Source: Allopusillimonas ginsengisoli (GTDB lineage Bacteria > Pseudomonadota > Gammaproteobacteria > Burkholderiales > Burkholderiaceae_B). From it: a stretch of 64,000 nt of DNA. The notes beneath the pieces are model-generated. The model searched no databases. It was not told the origin of the DNA and worked only from the letters and a program-made list of their open reading frames with translations. The translations under genes and the position numbers were made by a program. Below are positions 26,494-36,432 of the stretch, in pieces; position 1 is the first letter of the stretch, and each line of letters begins with the position of its first letter. The stretch lies in assembly GCA_005239165.1 (NCBI GenBank), contig RAPG01000004.1:62001-126000 (forward strand), in the 5' to 3' direction.

Positions 26494-27407
26494 ACGCGGG
26501 CGTGCAACGGCTGCTGTGGATAGAGCGCAACGTTGCCAATCTGGATCGTGCGGTTGCGTTTTACCGTGATGCCTTGGGCTTTAAGGTGGAGCGCGACCCA
26601 AAAGCCACGCCGCAAGCCTGGAGAAACGTGCCGCGTATAGGCAAACACCCAACGCGCAGCGCGCGGCTGTCGCTCGGCATGCAGCAAATCGTGTTAAGCG
26701 AATTTCCGAGTGCCAAGCCTTATCACACGGGTGCCACGAGCGCCGACCTCTGCTTTCAGCATTGCGCAATCGTGGTCGACGACATGGGTGCAGCTTATGC
26801 GCGCTGGCTGGCGTACCGCGGCGGCGTGGCGATCAGCCGTAACGGTCCACAACGCCTACCACCCACAAGCGGCGGCGTGATGGCCTTTAAGTTTCGCGAT
26901 CCCGATGGCCATCCGCTGGAACTGATTTCGTTTCCATCAGATGGTGAAAATGGTATATGGCCGCCGCAAGATAACGACGTGGCGCTCGGCATTGACCACA
27001 CAGCGATTAGCGTGAGCAATACGGAGCGCAGCGTTGTGTTCTATCAACGGCTGGGCTTCGAGGTAAGTTCGCGTGGTGTAAACCGCGGCCCTGCCCAACA
27101 ATGCCTCGATAATCTTGCGGAGGTCGAGGTCGATGTGATCGCGCTGCGACCCGCTAATGTGCAGACACCGCATCTCGAGTTGCTCGGCTATCGGGTCCCG
27201 CAGGGCAGAAAATGCCCGAATCCCGGTGTTTGCGACATCAGCGCAGACCGCATGGTGTTGCAAACGCAAAACTTGCCGGTCTTGCTCGACAAATTGCGCG
27301 ATGCGCATGTGGGGCACATTACCACCCGAACGACAGAGTCAACTCAGTCTGCGCTTGCCGCGCTGCTTTCCGATCCCGATGGGCATTGGGTGGTCTTGCT
27401 CGAATAG
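26490..27407 (+). CDS. two-domain VOC (glyoxalase/dioxygenase fold) protein
   Basis: A 305-residue protein with two vicinal-oxygen-chelate modules, about residues 5-150 (WIERNVANLDRAVAFYRDAL ... FRDPDGHPLELISF) and 165-303 (GIDHTAISVSNTERSVVFYQ ... LSDPDGHWVVLLE). The paired beta-alpha-beta-beta-beta units are typical of extradiol-dioxygenase-like or glyoxalase-like enzymes. The H and E ligand positions are partly kept. The start is GTG 26490, overlapping the SMP-30 stop as GTGA; GTG 26484 is an alternative. The substrate is unknown. Confidence 0.8.
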   Translation: MNAGVQRLLWIERNVANLDRAVAFYRDALGFKVERDPKATPQAWRNVPRIGKHPTRSARLSLGMQQIVLSEFPSAKPYHTGATSADLCFQHCAIVVDDMGAAYARWLAYRGGVAISRNGPQRLPPTSGGVMAFKFRDPDGHPLELISFPSDGENGIWPPQDNDVALGIDHTAISVSNTERSVVFYQRLGFEVSSRGVNRGPAQQCLDNLAEVEVDVIALRPANVQTPHLELLGYRVPQGRKCPNPGVCDISADRMVLQTQNLPVLLDKLRDAHVGHITTRTTESTQSALAALLSDPDGHWVVLLE

Positions 27408-27549
27408 CACGTGACAACCATTACGCTGTCAACCAGCCTTACGCCGAAAATAATTTCAAGCTGTGTGTTCTGTAGCGTACAGAGTGGGCAGTCAAGGCAG
27501 TACTAGCATAGCTTTATGGGGACGCGATGATAAACATGGAGTCACTCAA

Positions 27550-28617
27550 ATGAGTTTATTGGATACACGCTCTAGCACACACAACGGCGACTTTGACGAC
27601 AAGATAGTCGCAATCACCGGCGCATCGGCCGGTGTGGGTCGCGCCACAGCATTGGCATTCGCAAAAGCTGGTGCACGCGTCGCGTTGATCGCGCGCGGCG
27701 AAGAAGGCCTTCAATCTGCCAAACGCGACATTGAGTTGGCAGGTGGCCAGGCACTCACGCTTGTCGCCGACGTCTCCGATGCTGCTGCAGTGGAAGCCGC
27801 TGCCGACACGGTTGAAACACAACTTGGACCCATCGACATTTGGGTCAACAATGCAATGGTCACCGTCTTTGCGCCGGTGAGCGAACTCGAACCAGATGAA
27901 TTCAAACGCGTCACCGAGGTCACTTACCTGGGCGGTGTGTACGGCACGATGGCAGCGCTCAAACACATGCGTACACGCAACGGTGGCGTGATTGTGCAGG
28001 TCAGCTCTGCACTGGCCTACCGCAGCATCCCGCTGCAGTCAGCCTATTGTGGAGCCAAACACGCTCTGGTCGGGTTCATCGACTCATTACGCAGCGAACT
28101 GATCCACGAGAACAGTCGCATTCACATCACCAGCGTGCAAATGCCGGCACTGAACACGCCCCAGTTTGGCTGGGCGCGCAACAAGATGCCAAACCGCGCG
28201 CAGCCAGTTCCCCCGATATTTCAACCAGAAGTCGCAGCAAATGCGATTCTGTTCGCCGCGAGCCACCGTCGTCGTAACGTGGCGGTCGGTTCGCCGACGT
28301 GGCTGTCCGAATGGGGCCAAAAATTTGTACCGGGCATGCTTGATCATTACCTTGCGCGCGTCGCCTGGAGCGGGCAACAGACAAATGAATCAGAAGATCC
28401 AGGGCGCGCCGACAACCTGTTCGCGCCTGTCGCGGGCGATCCCGGAACACGCGGGACATTCAGCACGCGTTCGAGTCCAAAGAGCCCCGCACTATGGGTC
28501 GAAGAAAATCGTGAGTGGGTTGTCGGCACTGCGTTAGTTGTGGGCGTGCTGGCGGCTCTGGGTTGGTATGGCACGCGTTCGCAATCAGCTTCTGCACACG
28601 GCCGCAGACGGCACTGA
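27550..28617 (+). CDS. short-chain dehydrogenase/reductase with C-terminal tail
   Basis: A 355-residue SDR. The Rossmann motif ITGASAGVGRATALAFAKAG lies at about 21-40, DVSDAAAVEAAADTVETQLG and VNNAMV follow, and the catalytic S...YCGAK set is VSSALAYRSIPLQSAYCGAK near 155-175. The last 80 residues go beyond the usual SDR length and include a probable membrane helix, WVVGTALVVGVLAALGWYG, near the end, so the enzyme may be tethered. GGAG precedes ATG 27550; 142 bases separate it from the VOC gene. Confidence 0.88.
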   Translation: MSLLDTRSSTHNGDFDDKIVAITGASAGVGRATALAFAKAGARVALIARGEEGLQSAKRDIELAGGQALTLVADVSDAAAVEAAADTVETQLGPIDIWVNNAMVTVFAPVSELEPDEFKRVTEVTYLGGVYGTMAALKHMRTRNGGVIVQVSSALAYRSIPLQSAYCGAKHALVGFIDSLRSELIHENSRIHITSVQMPALNTPQFGWARNKMPNRAQPVPPIFQPEVAANAILFAASHRRRNVAVGSPTWLSEWGQKFVPGMLDHYLARVAWSGQQTNESEDPGRADNLFAPVAGDPGTRGTFSTRSSPKSPALWVEENREWVVGTALVVGVLAALGWYGTRSQSASAHGRRRH

Positions 28618-28646
28618 GAAGGGCTACCCTAACCAGGACACACATC

Positions 28647-30095
28647 ATGACCACCAGCTTTAGTTGCGACTGTTCCAAAGATCCTGAAAACATGCCTCAC
28701 TTTTGGGAGCACTGCGTGGGCAGCGGTCATGCCACATTGGGCCTGCGGGCTGATTGGCAGGCGCAACTTAAGCAGTGCCACGACGAGCTTGGCTTTCGGC
28801 ACGTACGCTTTCATGGCATGCTTGACGACGACATGGGCACACTGGTGGATGAGGACGACCAACCGCTCTACTCCTTCCACAACATCGACCAGATCTACGA
28901 CTTTTTGCGCTCTATCGAAATGCGGCCCTTGGTAGAGTTAAGTTTCATGCCCAGCACGCTGTCATCAGGCGATCAAATCACCTTCCATTACAAGGCCAAC
29001 GTCACCCCGCCCGCCGACTATGCAAAATGGGGAGCTTTCATTTCTAAACTAGCCAGCCACTGGGTTGATCGCTATGGCGTTAAAGAGGTTTCACTCTGGC
29101 CAATCGAAGTGTGGAACGAACCCAACCTGAGCAGCTTCTGGACCGGCAGCCAGCAAGATTATTTTCGGCTCTTCGAAACAACGTGGAAGGCGCTAAAGCA
29201 TGTACACCCCGAGCTAACGGTGGGTGGCCCGGCGACCGCCCAAAATGCCTGGATTGACCAGTTTATCGACTATTGCGAGAAGGCAGGTGTGCCACCAGAC
29301 TTCATCAGCACACACACCTACCCCACCGATGCCCGCGGCAGCCCCGGCGACGATACTGAACAAGCACTTTCCAAAAGCAAGATAGGCCTTCTGCGCGAGC
29401 GCGCGAAGGCGGCGAGAAAGCGGGCCGGGAAGCGGCCACTGTATTACACCGAATGGAGCACGTCGTCTAACCCTCGTGATGAACTGCATGACGATGCTTA
29501 CGCTGCCGCTTACATCACGCAAGCCATGCTCAACATGGGCGATGTAGTCGATGCCTACAGCTATTGGACTTTTTCAGACATCTTCGAAGAAAATTACTTC
29601 CCGTCCAAGCCCTTTCAGGGAGGCTTCGGGTTGATGAGCATTCATGGCATCCCCAAACCGGCCTACAGGGCCTTTGAAATTTTGCATGGTCTGGGGCAAG
29701 AAAAACTGCCCGTGCAAGGCAGCCACGAGACGGTGCAGGTGTGGGTGGTGCGTGACCAAACTGCCATCAAGGTGGTGATTGTCAATTTGGCGCTTCCACT
29801 ACATGCGATCAACGCTGAACAGATCAATGTCGCGTTCTTCGGGCTACCGTCAATTGCAAGCGCGCAACTGCGGCGCATTGACATGAACCATGCCAATGCC
29901 AAGACAGAGTGGAAAATGCAGGGCGAACCCGCCTACCCAAGCCCAGACGAGGTACAGGCAATGATTGCAGCATCACGGCTGCAAGGCGAGGACATAGCGC
30001 TGAAGATAGACGACAAAACCGCCGCACTCGAGCTCACCATACAGCCCCAATCTGTCACGGTTATTGAACTGCGTACTGCCAACCAGAACCACTAA
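28647..30095 (+). CDS. GH39-family glycosidase (beta-xylosidase-like)
   Basis: A 482-residue glycoside hydrolase of family 39, clan A. The acid/base is the Glu in WPIEVWNEPNLSSFWTG (about residue 155), and the nucleophile Glu lies in LYYTEWSTSSNPRD (about 270). It lacks a signal peptide, so it should act in the cytoplasm. Family members cleave beta-xylosides, alpha-iduronides or related sugars; the real substrate is not known here. It comes 29 bases after the SDR and may belong to the same transcript as the GMC-SMP-30 set, which would make that set a route for a sugar freed from a glycoside. Confidence 0.85.
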   Translation: MTTSFSCDCSKDPENMPHFWEHCVGSGHATLGLRADWQAQLKQCHDELGFRHVRFHGMLDDDMGTLVDEDDQPLYSFHNIDQIYDFLRSIEMRPLVELSFMPSTLSSGDQITFHYKANVTPPADYAKWGAFISKLASHWVDRYGVKEVSLWPIEVWNEPNLSSFWTGSQQDYFRLFETTWKALKHVHPELTVGGPATAQNAWIDQFIDYCEKAGVPPDFISTHTYPTDARGSPGDDTEQALSKSKIGLLRERAKAARKRAGKRPLYYTEWSTSSNPRDELHDDAYAAAYITQAMLNMGDVVDAYSYWTFSDIFEENYFPSKPFQGGFGLMSIHGIPKPAYRAFEILHGLGQEKLPVQGSHETVQVWVVRDQTAIKVVIVNLALPLHAINAEQINVAFFGLPSIASAQLRRIDMNHANAKTEWKMQGEPAYPSPDEVQAMIAASRLQGEDIALKIDDKTAALELTIQPQSVTVIELRTANQNH

Positions 30096-30150
30096 TGTAT
30101 TAATTGCCGCAGCTTTTCGGAGCGACAGATGGCATAACAGAGGATGCGTC

Positions 30151-31224
30151 GTGAGCATAACGAGCAACCAACAAGATCATACACAACAGCGTCATCCGCG
30201 CTGGCCTGAGCGCTTGCCAGACACAAGGCGCCATCAGGCTATGACACTGGTTCGCTGGCTTGCTCTAGGCATTGCTTTACAGCTTCTTGCCGCGTGTGCC
30301 GCTACAGATACCCACATTAGCTTTCTTGATCCGCAAGGCCCAATTGCCGACGCCCAGCGTTGGCATTTTTATTGGGTACTGGGCGTTATGGCGGTACTGG
30401 TAGCCGGGCCAATTTTCCTTGTACTGCCTTTTTTTGCGTGGCGTTACCGCTACGGCAATAAGTCGGCCCGATACACGCCAAAATGGGATTTTTCACGGTC
30501 ATTGGAGCTTTTTTCCTGGGGCGGCCCTATCGTCATCGTGGTGGTGCTGGCCTTTTTTGTATGGCCCGATACGCATAAACTGGATCCCTACAAGCCCTTG
30601 GCGTCAGACCAGCCGGCACTGCGCGTGCAGGTGATCGGCTATGACTGGAAGTGGTTGTTTATTTACCCTGATCAGGGCATTGCCACCATAGGCATGATGG
30701 CCATGCCTATGGGCCGCCCCGTGTCAATAGATTTAACCTCTGCCACGGTGATGCAGTCATTTTTTATTCCGGCACTGGGCAGCCAGATCTACGCCATGGG
30801 GGGCATGGTAACGCAACTTAATCTGCAAGCTTCCAAGCCGGGGCGCTCTCTCGGAGAGAACACCATGTACAACGGCAACGGCTTCCATCAGCAGAAATTC
30901 AACGCCGTTGCAATGACGCCCGCTCAATTCAATGACTGGGTGGTAAATGTACGCACCAACGGCATTTCTCTGGACGCGCACGCGTTAAACGCCATCTCGC
31001 AACGCAGCACACGCGCCCAGTTGATTGCCGCCCTGCCTGGTGCCAAACACCCAGACGGCAATGTGTATTTTTCTGGTGTGAGCACCACCTTATTTTCTAC
31101 CGTCGTTCACGATGTCATGGCCGGCACACCTGTTGAACTGGCTCGTGCTGAAACACCACCCATAATGATTTGTACGGCCGCAACGTCAACAATGCCCCCT
31201 GCTGTCACGGAGGAAAAGCCATGA
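30151..31224 (+). CDS. cyoA: cytochrome bo-type quinol oxidase subunit II
   Basis: A 357-residue lipoprotein subunit. A lipobox LLAAC lies about 50 residues from the GTG start, two helices follow (FYWVLGVMAVLVAGPIFLVL and WGGPIVIVVVLAFFVWPDTH), then the cupredoxin domain with VIGYDWKWLFIYPDQGIAT and SFFIPALGSQIYAMGGM. The CuA ligand pattern of cytochrome c oxidases is absent, as expected for quinol oxidases. GTG 30151 has AGAGGA upstream; ATG 30241 would give a more standard signal peptide but has no ribosome-binding site. The stop overlaps the cyoB start (ATGA). Confidence 0.9.
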   Translation: MSITSNQQDHTQQRHPRWPERLPDTRRHQAMTLVRWLALGIALQLLAACAATDTHISFLDPQGPIADAQRWHFYWVLGVMAVLVAGPIFLVLPFFAWRYRYGNKSARYTPKWDFSRSLELFSWGGPIVIVVVLAFFVWPDTHKLDPYKPLASDQPALRVQVIGYDWKWLFIYPDQGIATIGMMAMPMGRPVSIDLTSATVMQSFFIPALGSQIYAMGGMVTQLNLQASKPGRSLGENTMYNGNGFHQQKFNAVAMTPAQFNDWVVNVRTNGISLDAHALNAISQRSTRAQLIAALPGAKHPDGNVYFSGVSTTLFSTVVHDVMAGTPVELARAETPPIMICTAATSTMPPAVTEEKP

Positions 31225-33337
31225 GTGTTGCCGCCATTTTCCAGCACCCGCTTGGGCGTCTGCAGCTTTCGTCTTTACCGTTCTACCAGATGCTGCAGGA
31301 CCCCACCCAGGCAAATTTAATCAACGGCAGCATTGGTGGGTTCGCCGCAAGCCTCGTCGTAATTGGTGCCGTCGCCCTGATCGCACTGATTACCTACTAT
31401 GGCAAATGGCGCGTGCTGTGGACGCAATGGCTGACCAGCCTTGATCACAAAAAATAGGCATTATGTACGTGTTGTTGGCGCTCGTCATGCTGGCACGGGC
31501 GCTGATCGAAGCAGTACTGATGCGTGCTCAGCAGGCTTGGGGCCTGGGCGGTGGCTTTCTTTCGCCCGACCATTTTGCGCAATTGTTCAGTACCCACGGC
31601 ACCATCATGATTTTCTTCGTGGCCATGCCGTTTCTTACCGGCCTTATCAATTACGTGATGCCGTTGCAGATTGGGGCACGCGACGTATCGTTTCCGGTGC
31701 TCAACTCAATCAGCCTGTGGTTAACTGCTGCGGGTGCAGCGCTGGTCATGGTGTCGCTGGTGTTAGGGCAGTTTTCAACAGGCGGTTGGTTCGGCTACCC
31801 GCCCTACACCGAAACGGCCTTTAGCCCGGGGGTTGGGCCCGATTACTGGATCTGGGCGCTCACGGTTACCGGGCTGGGCTCAACCCTAACAGGCATCAAT
31901 TTTGCCGTAACCATCTACAAAGAACGCGCACCGGGTATGACCTTGCTGCGGATGCCGCTGTTTACCTGGACTGCGCTGTGTACGGCCATATTAATGATCT
32001 TTGCCCTGCCGCCGCTAACGGTGGCCATGGGGCAACTGGCACTGGATCGCTACCTGGATTTCCATTTTTTCACCAATGGACTGGGTGGCAACCAGATGAA
32101 CTTTGCCAACCTTTTCTGGTTGTTTGGTCACCCTGAAGTTTACATTTTGATCTTGCCCGCCTTCGGCGTTTATTCTGAAGTTATCTCCACCTACTCGGGC
32201 AAGGCGCTATTTGGCTACCGCTCGCTGGTCATGGCCACCATGGCCATTGCTATTTTGTCTTTTACTGTATGGCTGCACCATTTTTTTACCATGGGCCAAA
32301 ATGCCAATATTAATGCGGTGTTCGGCATTGCCTCCATGCTCATCGGCATACCCACAGGGGTAAAAATCTACGACTGGCTCTGGACCATGTTTCGTGGCCG
32401 CGTGCGCTACGCAACGCCCATGGTGTATGCGCTGGGTTTCATCGTGTTGTTCGTACTGGGCGGCATGACCGGCATTCTGCTGGCCAACCCCACCATCGAT
32501 TATCAGGTTCACAACACCGTCTTTCTGGTGGCGCATTTTCATAATGTTGCAGTGCCTGGCGTGCTGTTCGGCATGTTGGCCGGGTACCACTTTTGGTTTC
32601 CCAAGGCATTTGGCTTCAGGCTTAACGAACGCTGGGGCATTTTCTCGGCGCTGTGCTGGACATTCGGCTTTATGCTGGCGTTTTTCCCGCTCTATGCATT
32701 GGGCATCATGGGGCTTCCGCGCCGCTCGGTAGCCTACACCCAAGCCGCGTATGCACCGCTGGAAATGGTCGCCTTCATCGGCGCACTCGTGCTCAGCATG
32801 GCATTGCTGGCACTGTTAATCCAGCTTTGGGTATCGATCAGAGATCGTGAGCAAAACCGCGTTCCGGTTGGTGACCCTTGGGGCGGGCGCAGCCTGGAAT
32901 GGGCGGTTTCGGCGCCACCACCCGAATACAACTTTGCCGTTATTCCAATTGTGAACGATCGCGATGCGTTTACGGCTGCCAAAGAATTTGGCCTGGGTTA
33001 CCAGGAACCAGACCAGTACGTGGACATCACCCTGCCTCGTAACACCGCCATGGGCCCTGTGCTGGGTGCGCTTGGCTTTGCCCTGGCTTTTGGTCTGGTC
33101 TGGCATATCTGGTGGCTGGTCATTATTGCTTCTTTGGCGGTGATGGCGACCATGATTGTGCGCGGCTTTGCGCGCCACACCACCAAAACGATTTCTGCCG
33201 ATGAAGTCAGGCAAGAACACCGCCATTGGCTCCATACCGTACGCAACACGAACGCCATTACGCGAGCCGATGAGCGTACAACCGCCAATCGGGGTCTTGC
33301 CGTCGTTGAACTAGCAACCGCAGAGGTCACGCCATGA
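31221..33337 (+). pseudogene. cyoB: cytochrome bo-type quinol oxidase subunit I, single-base frameshift
   Basis: Two frames together make a full CyoB of about 705 residues. The first (31221-31457) starts after GGAGG and ends WLTSLDHKK-stop; the second resumes GIMYVLLALVMLARA. In CyoB these are continuous as SxDHKKIGIMYxxxALVML. The break is in the A6 run at 31449-31454: a seventh A gives HKKIGIMY. The rest is intact, with heme and CuB histidines in THGTIMIFFVAMPF, WLFGHPEVYILILP, WLHHFFTMG and HNTVFLVAHFHNV. Subunit I reduces oxygen and pumps protons. Since cyoA, C and D are whole and coupled by ATGA overlaps, sequencing error or slippage is more likely than loss. Confidence 0.9.
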
Positions 33338-33957
33338 GCTATGAAGCCTTCAAGTACCCGGGACTAAACCTTGGCAGCACGCATCCTGAGGCGCACGACG
33401 CCGCAGAGACCATGATGTTCGGCTTCTGGGTGTTTCTCATGAGTGACGCCGTCCTGTTCGGAATCGTGTTTTCAACCTATGTGACCTCCGTTAATGCAAC
33501 CGCCGGCGGACCTGGTCCGCATGAACTGTACGACATCAATAGCGTTTTTATTCAAACCATGCTGCTGCTGGCGAGCAGTTTCACCTTTGGCATGGCTTCG
33601 CTCGCCATGAAATACAAGCACAGCGTGCCGAAACTGACTGGATGGCTAATGCTGACGCTGATCTTGGGCGTCGCGTTTCTGAGTTTTGAAGTACATGATT
33701 TTCTGACAATGGCCGCCAGCGGTGGCATACCTCAGCGTAGCGGCTTTCTTTCCGCATTCTACGATCTGGTGCCTTTACATGGCCTGCACGTAATGGCCGG
33801 CAGCATCTGGATGTTGTGTATTTTCGGCCAGATCGCACGTTATGGTCTGGACACACCCGCAAAACTGGGCATCATGCGACTGGCCTTGTTCTGGCATTTT
33901 CTCGACATCGTATGGATTGCAATCTTTACCGTCGTGTATCTGGGAGGGCTGGCATGA
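33334..33957 (+). CDS. cyoC: cytochrome bo-type quinol oxidase subunit III
   Basis: A 207-residue membrane protein with five helices. FGFWVFLMSDAVLFGIVFST, FEVHDFL and LVPLHGLHVMAGSIWM are the usual CyoC landmarks, and the last helix contains FWHFLDIVWIAIFTVVYLGG. It stabilises subunit I. Its ATG overlaps the cyoB stop and its stop overlaps the cyoD start. Confidence 0.95.
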   Translation: MSYEAFKYPGLNLGSTHPEAHDAAETMMFGFWVFLMSDAVLFGIVFSTYVTSVNATAGGPGPHELYDINSVFIQTMLLLASSFTFGMASLAMKYKHSVPKLTGWLMLTLILGVAFLSFEVHDFLTMAASGGIPQRSGFLSAFYDLVPLHGLHVMAGSIWMLCIFGQIARYGLDTPAKLGIMRLALFWHFLDIVWIAIFTVVYLGGLA

Positions 33958-34289
33958 CCGAAGCGACACACACCAACATGATTGAAGCCGAGCGGCGTGA
34001 ATTCTTGTCGTATGTCTGGGGTGCAGGCCTGGCGCTGCTGCTGACTCTGGTGCCGTTTGCACTGGTGTACTGGGGCTTGATGGCGCAGTCAGCGCTATAC
34101 ATTACGATTGGTGTCTTCGCTCTCGCCCAAATGGTTGTCCACTTTCGATTATTTTTGCACATTGGCTTTGAACACAAGCGCGAAGATCTGCAATTGATTT
34201 TGTTTTCTGCGTTGCTGCTGTTCATTATGGTGGCCGGAACCATCTGGATTATGTCTAACCTGGCGATCCGGATGGCTATGCCTGCATAA
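33954..34289 (+). CDS. cyoD: cytochrome bo-type quinol oxidase subunit IV
   Basis: A 111-residue protein with three helices. After a short N-terminal tail comes YVWGAGLALLLTLVPFALVY, then the conserved MVVHFRLFLHIGFEHKRED and a last helix ending WIMSNLAIRM. It aids assembly of the CuB site in subunit I. It is the last cyo gene here: no heme O synthase (cyoE) follows. It converges on tkt with 48 bases between. Confidence 0.92.
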   Translation: MTEATHTNMIEAERREFLSYVWGAGLALLLTLVPFALVYWGLMAQSALYITIGVFALAQMVVHFRLFLHIGFEHKREDLQLILFSALLLFIMVAGTIWIMSNLAIRMAMPA

Positions 34290-34337
34290 TCTGAATGCAA
34301 GGGGTCATCAATGCCCATGAGTTTTCTGGTCATGCTC

Positions 34338-36398
34338 CTACTCGTCAGCATGTTTCAATAAGGCCCTGGCACGCAGGCAGACGTTGTCCACAGTAAATCC
34401 ATATTTTTCCAGCAACACAGAGGCTGGTGCAGAGGCACCAAACTCTTCTACAGAAAGAACATCGCCGCCATCGCCCACATAGCGATGCCATCCCTGCCCC
34501 ACTCCCAATTCAACAGCCAGTCGTGCAGACACTGAGGGAGGCAGTACCGCGTCCCGCGCTGCGTGCGTCTGCGCATCGAACAATTCCCAGCTGGGCATGG
34601 ACACACAACGTACGGCAATGCCTTCGGCCTGCAGCCGCTCGGCGGCTTGCAGTATCAGACTCACCTCAGAGCCTGAAGCGATAAGAATTAATACCGGCTT
34701 TCCATCTGGCGCATCGGCCAAGATGTATCCACCATTGCGCAAACCGTCGGCTTTCGAATAGCGTTGTCGATCCAGTGTAGGGAGATCCTGGCGGGTCAAC
34801 ACCAGCGCAACCGGACGAGCACGCGACTCCACGGCAACGCGCCAGGCGGCTGCCGTCTCATTTGCGTCGCAGGGGCGAATGACAGTGAGATTAGGAATGG
34901 CACGCAGATTGGCGAGTTGCTCTACCGGCTGGTGTGTAGGGCCATCCTCGCCAAGAGCGATACTGTCGTGTGTGAACACATACACAACATGCAATTGCAT
35001 CAAGGCCGCCAGACGGATAGCCGGGCGCATGTAGTCTGAAAAAATAAGAAAAGTGGACGCATACGGCACAAAGCCACCGTGTGCAGCCAGTCCGTTGGCA
35101 ATCGCACCCATGGCATGCTCGCGCACACCAAAATGAAAATTACGACCTTGATAGCCCCACCCGCCGCCGTCTGAACCTTGTTCATCTTCATCTGGTGTGG
35201 GCATCGGGTTAAAGTCGCCCAGACCTTTCAATGCCGTTTTGGTGGAAGGATCGAGATCGGCCGATCCACCTGACAAGGTTGGCAGTCGCGGCGCAATAGC
35301 GTTCATGACCTCACCGCTGGCAACACGGGTGGCCATGCCTTTGGCATGGGGTGGAAACAAGGCAATGTCAGCATCCCAGCGAGGGGGCAAGTCGCTGCGC
35401 AGGCGATGCGCCAGTTCGCCGGCCAGGTCTGGAAGTTCACTCGTAAAGGCTTGCATGCGCTCGCCCCATGCGTGCTGCGCCTGGGCACCGCGGTCGAGTG
35501 CACTGCGCAAGTGCGCCAGCGCCTCCTTAGGCAGCAGAAAATCAGGCTCCGTGGGCCATCCAAGGTTCTGCTTAGTCTTGCGTACATTGTCAGCACCCAG
35601 CGGCGAGCCATGCGCCTTGAAGCTGTCTTGTTCAGGCGAACCGTAGCCCAGGTGGGTCCGCACCAGAATGAGCGACGGTCTTGTCGTTTCGGCGCATGCA
35701 GCCTGCAGTGCCTCATCGATTGCGGGCAAGTCGTTGCCATCGTCCACCCTAACCGTATGCCAGCCATACGCCTCGAAGCGCGCTGCACGATCCTCGGAAA
35801 ACGTAATGTCCGTCCCTGCAGACAAGGTGACATAATTGTCGTCGTACAGGCAGGTCAGTTTATTCAGGCGCAGGTGTCCGGCCAGTGAAGCCGCCTCCGC
35901 AGCTACGCCCTCCATCAAATCGCCATCGCTGACGATGGCCCAGGTGCGGTGATTGACGGGTGTATGCCCCTCGCGGTTGTAACGCGCGGCCAGTTGTGCC
36001 TCGCCCATTGCCATACCCACTGCATTGGCCATACCCTGCCCGAGTGGGCCTGTGGTGACCTCGACACCTGGTGTATGCCCGCGTTCAGGGTGCCCTGGTG
36101 CTTTGCTGCCCCACTGTCGAAATTGCCTGATGTCATCCAGCGAAAGCGCATAACCTGTTGCAAACAACAGGCTATACAGCAATGCCGAGCCGTGCCCTGC
36201 CGACAGTACGAAGCGATCGCGGTCAGCCCAGTCAGGATTGCGTGGGTTATGTTTGAGATAACGCGTCCACAATACATAGGCCATAGGTGCAGCGCCCAAG
36301 GGCAAGCCTGGATGGCCGCTGTTGGCCTTTTGCACCATATCTACCGACAAAAAGCGCAGCATATTGATGCATTGTTGATCGAGCGGGTCTGTTGTCAT
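34338..36398 (-). CDS. tkt: transketolase
   Basis: A 686-residue transketolase of the pentose phosphate pathway. It shows [36 protein letters not shown], the thiamine-diphosphate motif [20 protein letters not shown] with the metal Asn in CLYDDNYVT, the phosphate-site [12 protein letters not shown], and [23 protein letters not shown] 36398 is preceded by AAGGATT. It is in one minus-strand group with pgm, pgi and tal, so hexose- and pentose-phosphate exchange is concentrated here. Confidence 0.96.
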   Translation of the reverse strand: MTTDPLDQQCINMLRFLSVDMVQKANSGHPGLPLGAAPMAYVLWTRYLKHNPRNPDWADRDRFVLSAGHGSALLYSLLFATGYALSLDDIRQFRQWGSKAPGHPERGHTPGVEVTTGPLGQGMANAVGMAMGEAQLAARYNREGHTPVNHRTWAIVSDGDLMEGVAAEAASLAGHLRLNKLTCLYDDNYVTLSAGTDITFSEDRAARFEAYGWHTVRVDDGNDLPAIDEALQAACAETTRPSLILVRTHLGYGSPEQDSFKAHGSPLGADNVRKTKQNLGWPTEPDFLLPKEALAHLRSALDRGAQAQHAWGERMQAFTSELPDLAGELAHRLRSDLPPRWDADIALFPPHAKGMATRVASGEVMNAIAPRLPTLSGGSADLDPSTKTALKGLGDFNPMPTPDEDEQGSDGGGWGYQGRNFHFGVREHAMGAIANGLAAHGGFVPYASTFLIFSDYMRPAIRLAALMQLHVVYVFTHDSIALGEDGPTHQPVEQLANLRAIPNLTVIRPCDANETAAAWRVAVESRARPVALVLTRQDLPTLDRQRYSKADGLRNGGYILADAPDGKPVLILIASGSEVSLILQAAERLQAEGIAVRCVSMPSWELFDAQTHAARDAVLPPSVSARLAVELGVGQGWHRYVGDGGDVLSVEEFGASAPASVLLEKYGFTVDNVCLRARALLKHADE

Positions 36399-36432
36399 GG
36401 TTAATCCTTGGTGTCGTAACGCATAAAATGCA

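Noticed and set aside
31221..31457. Separate 78-residue gene before subunit I
   Set aside because: Its end (WLTSLDHKK) and the next frame (GIMYVLLALVML) join into one continuous CyoB sequence once one A is added.
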